NCBI GenBank assembly: GCA_937625935.1 | Contig: OW569344.1 | Span: 1-64,000, forward strand | Reading direction: 5' to 3' | DNA: 64,000 nt | From: Tetramitus jugosus | Taxonomy: Eukaryota; Heterolobosea; Eutetramitea; Acrasida; Vahlkampfiidae | Part shown: piece after piece, positions 9,380-18,689 of the stretch | How positions within the stretch are numbered: position 1 is the stretch's first letter | Layout of the letters: each line of letters starts with the position of its first letter | Program-made: the position numbers and the translations under genes | Notes under the pieces: model-generated | Seen by the model: the letters and a program-made list of their open reading frames with translations, nothing else | Database searches by the model: none | Told to the model about the DNA's origin: nothing

Positions 9380-10526
9380 ATGTCTTCATCTGAAAATACT
9401 AAACCTGCAACTCGTCTAATTACTACAACTCGAAGATTATCGAAGGCTCCACCATCCAAAGAGTACAATGATATAACGAGAACAAGTCCAAGTGTGGATA
9501 AAGAGGCAGCCTCCAAGCGCCCAAGGGACTCTGATGAATCTTCTGAAGAAGAAACTGAGGAGGTTGCACGTAAGTCATCACTATTAGATCCTTTATGGTA
9601 TCATTCTAACACTTTGTCCTTAATCTAGCGAAGAAGCAGAAATTGGTTGTTTCTAAACAGAGCGTGTTGTCTAAGAAGAAAAAGGGAAAGAAAGAACTTG
9701 ACTCACTGGACCAAAATTCAGACAATGATCGTAACAGTATGTGTTACTATCCTCACACTTCCAGTATACTTGACTAACAGTTCTTATAGTCTAATGACAG
9801 GTTGAAGAATCAAATTCAGAATACTTTGTCAGATTTCTCTTTGAAGACAGCTATTTTGACCAAATTGATTGATAATCAATATGAAGATGAGGTAAGCGAT
9901 ATGAAACTTGAGAAACTTGCTACTAAAGAAAGAAATTCTTTAAAAAGAGGGGTCAATCCAAGTACAGCGTGGGCAATTGTTGTTACTAAGTTGATCAATC
10001 ACTGGTTGAGCGTCAAAGAGGAGAAATCCCTCCCTTGGCAAATATTGCAAGTGATATGTGGAGTAGTTCATAGCAAATTCTATGATGTCTATAGGAAGCA
10101 ACTAAAAAGGGGGGATTTTTGTGATGTTCCTATTCCCCAGCATTCTCAAAATTTGACCGAATGTTCTGGCGTTAATGACACGATCCATGATTCCGAGAAA
10201 AGATTTTCCTGGATGCTTCTTGGAGGTGATCATGAAAAAGAGATGGAAGAGACTTCAAAGCTCATGAAATATATTGCCGAAATGAATGAGAATGATGTCG
10301 TAAGATCCTTTTTGCCTTTGTTGTGTCCTTGATAATGACTAATGTTTCGAAGGAGATTGTTAATTTTTCTTTAGCAGGAACAGGTAGTATCTATGTGAAT
10401 ACGGACAACAGAGAGGTTCTTAAGAAACAGGATCAGAATCAACAAGATATGGAGAACGCTTTTAATGCACTGGCAAATGAAGAACAAACATTAGCAACTG
10501 TTTTTCACAAGAACGATGAGAATTGA
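9380..10526 (+). pseudogene. Multi-exon hypothetical gene, frame not continuous
   Basis: Exon 1 (9380-9569) starts at an ATG and is Ser/Glu-rich. A clear GTAAGT...TCTAAC...TAG intron (9570-9628) leads to exon 2, which begins with a nuclear-localisation-like PKKQKLVV and a lysine run. A second intron (GTATGT at 9737, TATAG at 9789) leads to a 170-codon exon (9790-10299) of unknown family, with WAIVVTKLINHWLS and KSLPWQILQVICGVV. A third intron-like gap (GTAAGA at 10300) precedes a Gln-rich exon ending at 10526. The phases at introns 2 and 3 are each one base off, so the gene is either frameshifted or mis-modelled. It lies directly downstream of the transposase-like gene and could encode its DNA-binding partner, which is speculation. 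Confidence 0.4.
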
Positions 10527-10597
10527 TAGTATTTATTAATAAAACGATGTTTCGCTCTACTGTAATTGATGTATCTGCTTATCGGTGTGATTGTATT

Positions 10598-11177
10598 TCA
10601 ATCGTTGTTTCTTCTTTCCATAACATCTCTTTCCAATTGATGATGTTCCACTTCGTTCATTGTTCCGTTTAACTCTTTTCCAGACATCTGATACTTCCAG
10701 ACAACTGATATCATTGAACGTTTTTTCCAGATTTTTTCCAATCCTTCATCAGCAGACATAAGGTAGATCAGAACTACCAGGCAAAACACATTCCATTCTT
10801 TTTATTGCATAGGCCAACATTTTCTCGATTCGGTTGTGATGCACTTTGAATCCTAGCAATGTCTAGTAGAAATAAAATATGGGTAGGACGTGGTCCAAGA
10901 CAGAACTCAGAAAATCTTTGACAATAATCAACTCTTCTGAGAGCTATATTTCGACTAATGCCGGACAGTATGAGAACAAGAGGACAACCGAGGAAAGCAG
11001 AGAAGAGAAAATTGCTGAAGTCGTGAAAGAACAAGAAGACTGAATGTTGGTTGAGTGTTTAACTATTGCAAAACATTGTCCGAACCAAGTTAAATCACCC
11101 TGAATAATGCAACTCCTCGGTAGAGTTTCCTGTCTGAGAAAAGTATCAGCAAGTAATTGAGCAAATATTTTACCCAT
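10598..11177 (-). pseudogene. Possible decayed minus-strand gene
   Basis: Three consecutive minus-strand frames look protein-like. One starts with ATG at 11177 (MGKIFAQLLADTFLRQ, then SCIIQGDLTWFGQCF). A middle frame covers 11034-10774 (RRVDYCQRFSEFCLG, HILFLLDIARIQ). A final frame starts with ATG at 10759 (MSADEGLEKIWKKRS) and ends at 10598. Their joining would need frameshifts or unrecognised introns. No family was recognised. They may be parts of one subtelomeric gene that has been damaged. Confidence 0.25.
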
Positions 11178-11226
11178 GGCGCTTCAAAAATAATGAGGTC
11201 TATGAAGACCTTCGAAAAAGGTGTTG

Positions 11227-11388
11227 ATGATGAGTATTATTTCCGCTCGATCGACTTCAAAGGACAAGAATCATTTTGGAACTTCGATTATTGATTTTGA
11301 GATTGCTAACCTTGATGATATTAAGTCTCAACTCGACGAAGAAATCGAGGAGAGAAGCAAAAAGAGAAGCAAAGGAGACCAAGCATAA
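11227..11388 (+). CDS. Small hypothetical ORF, 53 residues
   Basis: An ATG-started frame of 53 codons with a charged, Glu/Lys-rich C-terminus (LDDIKSQLDEEIEERSKK). The overlapping frame starting at 11191 (MRSMKTFEKGVDDEYYF) reads equally well until a stop at about 11292. The two may be halves of a single short gene separated by a frameshift. There is no recognised homologue and little support for expression. Confidence 0.25.
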   Translation: MMSIISARSTSKDKNHFGTSIIDFEIANLDDIKSQLDEEIEERSKKRSKGDQA

Positions 11389-11504
11389 GATGTGCAATCA
11401 GAGTGTTAAAAAATGAGAAAAATCAAGGAATATGTACAATGAATTAAAGAAGAATTAAGCCACCCAACTTATTTATTCACAGAGAAGTAATTCGTGACTT
11501 AAGT

Positions 11505-12479
11505 CTAATTGCAAATAGTAACAAATGTATAGTTTCCTGAACATGTGTTACAAACATTAGAAGCAGAACAGAATGCACAGTTCTTATCGTCACAAGGTAC
11601 TGTTGCCTTTCCATTTGAATTATTACCCCAGCATACAAGTCCTTTGTCACTCTTTACACCACATGTATGATATCCACCAGTTGAAACTTGAACAAAGTTA
11701 GAATTGGGAATTGGGACAGTTCCTTGGTTGTATGGATTTTCACCCCAACATTGAATACTCTGATCCACCTTCAATGCACAAGTATAATATGTACGACTTG
11801 GAGATACTTGTGTAAAATTGGTGTTTGGAGTTGGAATGGTTTGATAGAAAGCACCCCAACATACGATACTCTTGTCAGATTTGATACCACATACATCCAT
11901 CTGACCAGCTGAAATCGAAACAAAACCTGAATTTGGACTTGGTACTTCTGTTTGATGATAACTATTGAGTCCCCAGCAAACGACACTTGAATCCATCTTG
12001 AGTCCACAAGTGTGATAAGCACCAGTAGTCACTCTAATAAAATTGCTGTTTGGATATGGTACAGTAATCTGATTGTTGGATGAAGCGCCCCAGCAGACAA
12101 TGGTCTTATCAATCTTCAAGCCACAAGTATGGTAACCTCCAGCAGCAATTTGGGTGAAACCAGAGTTTGGGCTTGGAACTACAGTTTCTCCATACCATGA
12201 AGATCCCCAACAAGAAACGCTTGAGTCCTGTCTTAACGCACACATGTAACTTCCACCAGCACTCGCTCCTCCACCAGAAACAATTTGAGTAAAGTTGGCA
12301 TTACCTCCTGGAATAGAAGTAGGTGAAGTGTACATCAAGTCTCCCCAACAAGCAATAGTCTTATCCTCCTTGATAGCACAAGTAGAATCAGGACCAGCAG
12401 CAACTTGGAGATATCCGATAGCGACAGTGAATGAGCAGTAATAAAATACTGCCATCAATACTAACATTAAAACTTTCAT
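11505..12479 (-). CDS. Secreted RCC1-like (BLIP-II-type) repeat protein
   Basis: A 324-residue protein starting with ATG at 12479. Residues 1 to about 21 form a signal peptide. The body has seven repeats of about 45 residues. Each ends in a C-W-G core (ACWGD, SCWGS, VCWGA, VCWGL, VCWGA, QCWGE, VCWGN) preceded by a second conserved Cys (TCGLK, MCALR or similar), and repeats are joined by a PxPNSxF stretch. This matches the RCC1_2-type beta-propeller repeat, so a seven-bladed propeller is likely. Paired cysteines per blade fit disulfides outside the cell. The C-terminus is Cys-rich (CDDKNCAFCSASNVCNTC). The ligand is unknown. It marks the inner edge of the decayed subtelomeric zone. Confidence 0.8.
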   Translation of the reverse strand: MKVLMLVLMAVFYYCSFTVAIGYLQVAAGPDSTCAIKEDKTIACWGDLMYTSPTSIPGGNANFTQIVSGGGASAGGSYMCALRQDSSVSCWGSSWYGETVVPSPNSGFTQIAAGGYHTCGLKIDKTIVCWGASSNNQITVPYPNSNFIRVTTGAYHTCGLKMDSSVVCWGLNSYHQTEVPSPNSGFVSISAGQMDVCGIKSDKSIVCWGAFYQTIPTPNTNFTQVSPSRTYYTCALKVDQSIQCWGENPYNQGTVPIPNSNFVQVSTGGYHTCGVKSDKGLVCWGNNSNGKATVPCDDKNCAFCSASNVCNTCSGNYTFVTICN

Positions 12480-12944
12480 TTTGTTCTTGTTATTTGTTTG
12501 TTGTGTACTTTCTGGATGGAATAGTATTCCTCTATTTATATGATGAATAGCTTCGATAGAATTGGGGAACTTCGAACCTTTTGTCGACTTTCAAATTATT
12601 GTTGGATTGGCAAGTCTGAGTATTCCTCGAAAAATAAGCTTGAAAACCGAGTCTAACCTTCATGCTCACGTCAAAGAGACGAGGAATACTCAAAACCAGT
12701 TCTTACACCAGCCAACAATTAGAAATGATGGACATTCGGACCAAGTATCACATTGTAGAATAAATTAGTTATGAAGAAAATCAAAAATCGAAAGAATTCG
12801 AAGAGCTTGTTGATCTTCCAATTAAGGTGTCGGACAATCAGAATTGGATGCTTTTTTTGGCGCCACAAATTCCCTCCAAGAAAAAAGAAAACAAAAATTG
12901 ATCCCATTTGCAAAATCAAACTATCCACTAATCTCAACAACAAC

Positions 12945-14645
12945 ATGTCGTTTCTATTCTGTTGCATAGATGGCACCACAGATGTCGAGGAGACCACTGA
13001 GGCCAAGAGCCTTCTCAGAGCACCTAACCATCCCTCCAATTCATCCCACTTGAGCAAACCAAATGAAGAAGAAGAGGAAGAAGAACAGGATTTGATCAAC
13101 AAGATTGAAGATGAACGATTGACCAACCAATTAGAGAAGGAAAGAATGGAAGCTGAACAGTTGAAGAAGACTCGTGAAGAACAAGAATTTGTTGACAAGC
13201 AGAGAAAACAACAAGAACAGATGGAACAAGAGAAGATACGATTGGAGGAACAAGAAAGGCAACGTATAGAAAAGGAAAGAGAACAAGCAGAAAAAGAAGA
13301 ACAAGAAAGACTACAGAGAGAACGTGTTGAAAAAGAGCGCATCGAGAGAGAAAGGTCTGAAAAAGTGGCTGCTGACAAGTTGGAAGCTGAACGCATTCAG
13401 AGAGAACAAGAACAGAGAGCTTACCTTGCCAAACTAGAAGCAGAAAGAATTGAACATGAGAGAGAGTTACAACAAACTCGTGAAGCTGAACGATTCCAAA
13501 TGGAGAAGGCTACAAGAGAGGTCGCAGAGATAATGGAAAAGGAGCGTCTCGAACAAGAGAGAAAGGAACAAGAAAGATTAGAAAAAGAGCGTGTCGAGAG
13601 AGAAAAGGCCGAAAAAGAGGAGCAAGACAGAATTGAAAAGGAACGTATTCAAAAAGAAGAGCAAGAGCGAGTTGAAAAGGAGCAACGTATCGAAAGAGAG
13701 AGAATTCAAAAGGAGCAAGCAGAAAAGGAAGAACAAGAACGTATCCAAAAGGAAAAAGAGAAAGAAGAACAAGAAAGACTAGAGAGGGAACAAGCAGAAA
13801 AAGAAGAACAAGAAAGACTACAGAGAGAACGTGCTGAAAAAGAGCGCATCGAGAGGGAAAAGGCCGAAAAGGAAGAACAAGAGAGAATTGAAAAGGAACG
13901 AATTGAACAAGAACGACTAGATCAAGAACGTATTGAACAAGAAAGGAGTGAAAGAGAGCGTATTGAACGTGAACAACAAGAGAAGGAGCTCGCTGAGCAG
14001 AAGAGAATCGAGGAGGAAAGAATAGAACGCGAGAGAAAGGAGCAAGAAGAACAAGAGAAAAACAAGGAAGACACGATCCCAAATGATACTCAATCACAAG
14101 AAGAAGCTGAAGAACAAGAGGAAGAGAATGAGGATAACTCGCCTGAGCCAAGTGAACCAGATAGTCAAGAAAGCAGCGCTGAGGACAACGAACAAAAGCT
14201 GGTCGAACTCCAACAACAATTTGGTCTTGATGCTAAATTTGCTACCGGTAGACATTTGCTGAAAACATTAGAATCGGATAACAGACCACTTGTTCTTGAT
14301 TCACAAAAGACAGATCTCGGTTTGAGCAGTGTTTATGTTTTGTCTGATATGATTCTGTATGCGCCTTCAGATAACAAGGCTACCATGCTTCATTTAAAGA
14401 AGGGAAAGGAGATCACAAAAGGAACCAAGGTGACGGACGTCAAGGTTTCAGCCACGGAAGATGAAGAGAAACATGCAGGCAAATTCCTTTTAACTGTCGA
14501 AACAACATGCACCACGACAACAAAGAAAGGAAAGGGCAAGAAAGCCAAAACAACCACTACAAATACCGTTGAGTCAATAACTATTGTGTGCGATGTGCAA
14601 CAAGAAAGGGATAACCTTGTGACTATTATCTCCGAACAAATATAA
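12945..14645 (+). CDS. Long Glu/Arg/Lys coiled-coil protein with PH-like C-terminus
   Basis: The open frame reaches back to an ATG at 12771, but the preferred start is the ATG at 12945 (MSFLFCC, preceded by an A-rich leader), giving 566 residues. The Cys pair near the N-terminus could be lipid-modified. Residues about 35-375 form one continuous charged coiled coil built from EQERIEKER-type heptads. After an acidic linker, residues about 415-566 read like a PH-type fold (SSVYVLSDMILYAPSDN, then a Lys-rich loop and a C-terminal helix). The likely role is a cortical or cytoskeletal scaffold. It converges with the helicase gene, with 34 bp between stop codons. Heptad repetition creates long shadow ORFs on the opposite strand. 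Confidence 0.7.
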   Translation: MSFLFCCIDGTTDVEETTEAKSLLRAPNHPSNSSHLSKPNEEEEEEEQDLINKIEDERLTNQLEKERMEAEQLKKTREEQEFVDKQRKQQEQMEQEKIRLEEQERQRIEKEREQAEKEEQERLQRERVEKERIERERSEKVAADKLEAERIQREQEQRAYLAKLEAERIEHERELQQTREAERFQMEKATREVAEIMEKERLEQERKEQERLEKERVEREKAEKEEQDRIEKERIQKEEQERVEKEQRIERERIQKEQAEKEEQERIQKEKEKEEQERLEREQAEKEEQERLQRERAEKERIEREKAEKEEQERIEKERIEQERLDQERIEQERSERERIEREQQEKELAEQKRIEEERIERERKEQEEQEKNKEDTIPNDTQSQEEAEEQEEENEDNSPEPSEPDSQESSAEDNEQKLVELQQQFGLDAKFATGRHLLKTLESDNRPLVLDSQKTDLGLSSVYVLSDMILYAPSDNKATMLHLKKGKEITKGTKVTDVKVSATEDEEKHAGKFLLTVETTCTTTTKKGKGKKAKTTTTNTVESITIVCDVQQERDNLVTIISEQI

Positions 14646-14679
14646 TAAATTATGACATTTATGACGAAGATTTTTGAAT

Positions 14680-17255
14680 TTATTGCAATCTTCTTGCTTT
14701 TGTGACCGATGAAAAACCAGAATCAAACTCACTCGCCATACCTCCACCAATCATAGATCGTTCACGCTTGTTGAAAGGATTCCTGAGCATAGCATTTTGA
14801 TGTTTTCTCTGTCGTCCCTTACCCATGTCATCAGTCGATTCAACAGTCATCTTTGGTTGTTCAGCTTGTTGCTTTTTCTTGTTGTTCTTGAACATGCCCT
14901 CTGGAATCACAATAGATGGACGATCTCTGCCCAACTTTCCTTTGCTGAAATCTTTGTATCGTTGAAGTCTCTCAGCGGTCGATAGCTTCTTCTTCTTGAT
15001 TGGCGGTGGAGCCACAGAGACAGGTTGCGCGGACGATAAAGAAAACTTTGTCTTGGATACGATTGGTTCAGGTTCATCATCATCTGACACCATCAAATCA
15101 GCAGGTAATGAGATGGCAACAGGTGTCTTCTTAGGAGCAACTTCTCCAGTTTTAATCACCTCAAATGTATCTTCAATTTGTACCGTTGAATCCTCGCGAG
15201 GAATGTTGCTGCTCTTTCTTGGCTTACGTGTACGAATATCATACAATTGTGCTTGTTGTTCCTCCATGGCGTTTTCTCTGTCTTCTTGATTACGATCTCT
15301 CTTCTCGTACTCCTTCTCTCTCTGTTGTTTCTTGACGGAAACTGATGTAGCACCGAGAGAGGTTTGTTTTGATCTGAGCTTGCTTGGTTTGTCCTTCAGG
15401 CCAAAGCTAGAGGCAACATGTCCCAAGTGTAAATTGTTCACATGGAAGATAATTTTAACGTCCTTTGTATGAGTTGAATAGTAACGGATGAAACTTTGAT
15501 ATGCCGCGATACCCTTCTTGTACAAGAATTCCTTTTCTGTTGTCACATTGGCAAACAGATTTTGTAGATAAGCACCAGCTTCAATCTCATTATTGACCTC
15601 TCTCTTGCCAATTGTTCTCATAATGCTCTGGAATATAATCTTTCCAGTGATTTCCTTCATCTTAATATTGTACTTTTCGAGCAACTTGAGATATAATAGT
15701 TCATGAGGCATCAAGAACATGACTGCGCTTCCTTTTACACCTAAACGAGCAGTTCTACCAATACGATGCAAATATTCCTTTGGACTTCCCGGGGCATCAA
15801 ACTGAACAATCCAATCAACAGCTGGAAGGTCCAATCCTCTTGCAGCAACATCTGTGCACAGCAAGATACCAGTCTCAGTCTTACAGAAGTCAAAGTAAAC
15901 ATTTGTACGGTCTTTCTGCGTCATGTCACCATGCAACTTGAACAAAGGTGCATCAAAGAATAACTTTTGAACTACCTTGAGCTTACCCAGCTTGTTCACA
16001 GCTTCTTGTCCATCGACGTCCTCTCCAGAATCAGTTGTCAGTCGCTTCAGCAACACATTTGTATATAACGAGTAATGATACTCAACAGAGTCACACAACA
16101 TGACATGAACACAACAATTTTAGACTTCTTTCCGTTTTGTGTCTTTGCCTGAAGGAAGCTGGATAGAAGAGCCAAACGAATCTTGCATGGAGCCAACACA
16201 TAGTACTGAGAGAGACCAGATGGAATAGTGAACACATCAGATGGTAACTTTGTCTCCTCCAAATTAATTAGACTGCTATCGACTTCTTCTTCCTCTCGTA
16301 TGTAAACTGCATTGATCAATCCAATACCAGTGGCCAATTTTTGAATCTTGGCATGTAATGTGGCAGAAATGAGCACCTTTTGAGGAGGTTGCTTCGTATT
16401 GCTGTTCACCATGTTAAAAATGGTGTGAATTGTTCTTTCAAAACCCAAATCTAGTAAACGATCAGCTTCATCCAGAATCACATGTCTCAATTCATCATAC
16501 TTGAAAGAAGAAGTAGTCTTCAAATGATCTTCCAATCTTCCTGGAGTAGCAATCAGAATTGTAACACCCTTTCTGAGTCTCTCCTTCTCAGCCTTCTTTT
16601 TCTCTCCTCCCATGACACTTCCACTGACAATCCAAGGGAAAGAAATAGACACTTGTTTCACCACTTTCTCAATCTGAATGCACAACTCACGAGTAGGGGC
16701 CAAAATAAGAGCAAATGTACCATCTGATCTCTGAATCTTTCTCTCAAGAGACAAGTCAAACAGCAATTGAATCAATGGAATCACATAGGACAATGTTTTT
16801 CCACTGCCAGTCTCTGACTTGACCAATATGTTGTTCTTTGACAAAAAGGGAAGAAGGGATTTCGATTGAATATTGGTCAATTTGTCAATCTTCATAAACT
16901 CAATCAAATTTTTGATAATGGTAGGGTTGATGTGCGCTTCCAACGATTCCACTTTTCTCTCGGAGAAAACTCCTCCACCAATGCTGGCCTCAAATTTCTC
17001 ATCGGCAGAGGACGCGAACAGAGCAGACTCTTTTTGCTTTAGTTCAAGCTTAAATTTTGTGGAGATGGCACTGGAGCTGAGCGGTATCTTTGGTGTGAAG
17101 GACCGTTTTATGGTTGACGCTGATGCGTTTGACGATGATGATGATGCGAGTGGTTTTTTGTTGTCCAAGGCATTGCTCTTGTCAGAGGAACCTGATGATG
17201 CCAAGTGAAGGCTGATACTTTCATCGCCACCAGATGACTTTTTCAAGGTTGACAT
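14680..17255 (-). CDS. DDX31: DEAD-box RNA helicase DDX31/Dbp7, with apparent frameshift
   Basis: The nucleolar DEAD-box helicase needed for large-subunit rRNA processing. Translation should start at ATG 17255. The N-terminal frame carries SETGSGKT (motif I), PTRELC (Ia), TPGR (Ib), LDEADRLLDLGFE (II) and SATL (III). The C-terminal frame carries TDVAARGLDLP (V) and HRIGRTAR (VI), then the Dbp7-specific tail with a basic end. The two frames overlap at 16047-16101: the first reads KIVVFMSCC and then drifts, the second continues CDSVEYHY. In the family this is one string, so the reading frame jumps at about 16090-16102. No intron fits. This is either a real break or a base-calling indel. Confidence 0.85.
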
Positions 17256-17408
17256 ATTTGGTTGTTGTGGATGTGAGTTGTTATTGGTTTGTTGTTGATT
17301 TTTTTGTGTGAAAATTTTGAAGTTCAACAAAATGATTGAACGAGAGAAAAACTTTGACTTCATGCATGTTTTCAATGGGTACAGGCGTGGATGTCATGGA
17401 TCAAAGAG

Positions 17409-18413
17409 TCATTCATCACGCTCGATTCTTGTGTTGTTTGCTGGATTTCCATACTCGGCCCAACTTCCATCATACAAGTTCAATCTGTCAAACTTGACAC
17501 CGATCAAATTGAGAGCGTACAGCAACACGCACGCAGTGATACCGCTTCCACAAGTGCTCACAATGGGTCTCTCAACAGCACCAGTGTCATCAACCTTGAG
17601 GCCTGCTTCCGTAAATATCTGTCTCAATTCTGTTTCACTCTTAAATATTCCCTTCTCATTCAATAGCTTATTGTAGGGAATGTTGAGTGAGTTGGGCATG
17701 TGTCCAGAGATCAGACTCTGTCTTGGCTCTGGATCTTTGCCTGAGAATCTACCAGCAGGTCTCGCATCAATAATCGTATAGGATTTGTCTGAGATTATTT
17801 GTTGCATTTGATTCAGGTCCTTGACTAATTCTGCATGGAAGTTGGCAGTGTACTTGGATGGTTTTTGAGAAGCATCTGATTGTTGTTGACTGCCAACAAT
17901 AGAGAAATCGTGATCGAGCTGATTGTTGTTGTTACTACTGTTGGGTGACAAGTTACCTGGAGACGCCTGAGTGCCCTCTGTAGGATATCCACGTCTCTTC
18001 CACTTTGGTAATCCACCGTCCATGATACTCACTTGATCATGACCAAACAATTTGAATGTGTACCACACTCGACATGCACTAAAAATACCATGCTGATCAT
18101 AAACAACGACATGGTCATCGTTAGATACACCCATATCGGTCACGCATTGCTCAAAGTGTTGCTCAGAGGGAAGCATGTGAGGCAGTTGAGCTTCACTGTG
18201 CGATGAAACCTTGTCAATGTCGAAAAAGGAAGCAGTTGGCACATGTTCTTTCGTAAAGGATTCAAAGGCATTCTGAGGAGAATTGGGCATGAACCATGTA
18301 CCGTCCAACACCCGAACACCAGCTCCATTGTTTGATGTTCTGGGCAAGTTGCGATACACATAGTGACAAGACACGAGAATGTTTCGCTTCATTTCCAAGG
18401 CAGTTCTCATCAT
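17409..18413 (-). CDS. MPST: 3-mercaptopyruvate sulfurtransferase (tandem rhodanese)
   Basis: A 334-residue protein from the ATG at 18413; upstream codons are open only from a TTG. It has two rhodanese domains. The N-terminal domain reads VLDGTWFMP, VVVYDQHGIFSACRVWYTFK and SIMDGGLPKW. The C-terminal domain reads IIDARPAGRF and SGHMPNSLNIPY, followed by the active-site loop STCGSGITAC. The CGSGxT loop points to mercaptopyruvate rather than thiosulfate as donor in this family. The enzyme moves sulfur from 3-mercaptopyruvate to cyanide or thiols, in cysteine breakdown. The basic N-terminus (MMRTALEMKRNILVSCHYVYR) could be a mitochondrial presequence. An Asn/Gln-rich loop at about 150-175 separates the domains. 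The gene is divergent from TPLATE with about 276 bp between starts. Confidence 0.9.
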   Translation of the reverse strand: MMRTALEMKRNILVSCHYVYRNLPRTSNNGAGVRVLDGTWFMPNSPQNAFESFTKEHVPTASFFDIDKVSSHSEAQLPHMLPSEQHFEQCVTDMGVSNDDHVVVYDQHGIFSACRVWYTFKLFGHDQVSIMDGGLPKWKRRGYPTEGTQASPGNLSPNSSNNNNQLDHDFSIVGSQQQSDASQKPSKYTANFHAELVKDLNQMQQIISDKSYTIIDARPAGRFSGKDPEPRQSLISGHMPNSLNIPYNKLLNEKGIFKSETELRQIFTEAGLKVDDTGAVERPIVSTCGSGITACVLLYALNLIGVKFDRLNLYDGSWAEYGNPANNTRIERDE

Positions 18414-18689
18414 GATGGTGTTTTTTGATTTGTTATTGGTTGGAAAACGAGAGAGACACACGTCAACAAAAAGTGTAGCTACCGAAATCAACACCAAAGC
18501 GAGTTGTTTTCAAAGGCAAAGGAAAAGCTTTTTTTTGTGATATGGTGGGAAAGATTCCCCGCAGCTCCATCACCAATCAAACTTTGTTTTTTTTTCGATA
18601 TTCTCTTCTTTGGAGGACATTCGAATCACACCAACAACACATCTCCCAACACCACCATTTCTTTTTCACATTATTCATAGACAACATCA

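Noticed and set aside
12771-12944. N-terminal 58-codon extension of the coiled-coil gene
   Set aside because: The ATG at 12771 is possible, but the region is basic and unlike the rest, and the ATG at 12945 has the A/C-rich leader seen before other genes.
12719-13396. 225-codon Ser/Cys-rich minus-strand frame
   Set aside because: Mirror of the Glu/Arg/Lys heptad repeats of the coiled-coil gene on the plus strand.
13510-14151. 213-codon minus-strand frame rich in Leu/Val/Phe
   Set aside because: Shadow of the same coiled-coil gene; hydrophobic content is an artefact of GAA/CAA/AGA codons read in reverse.
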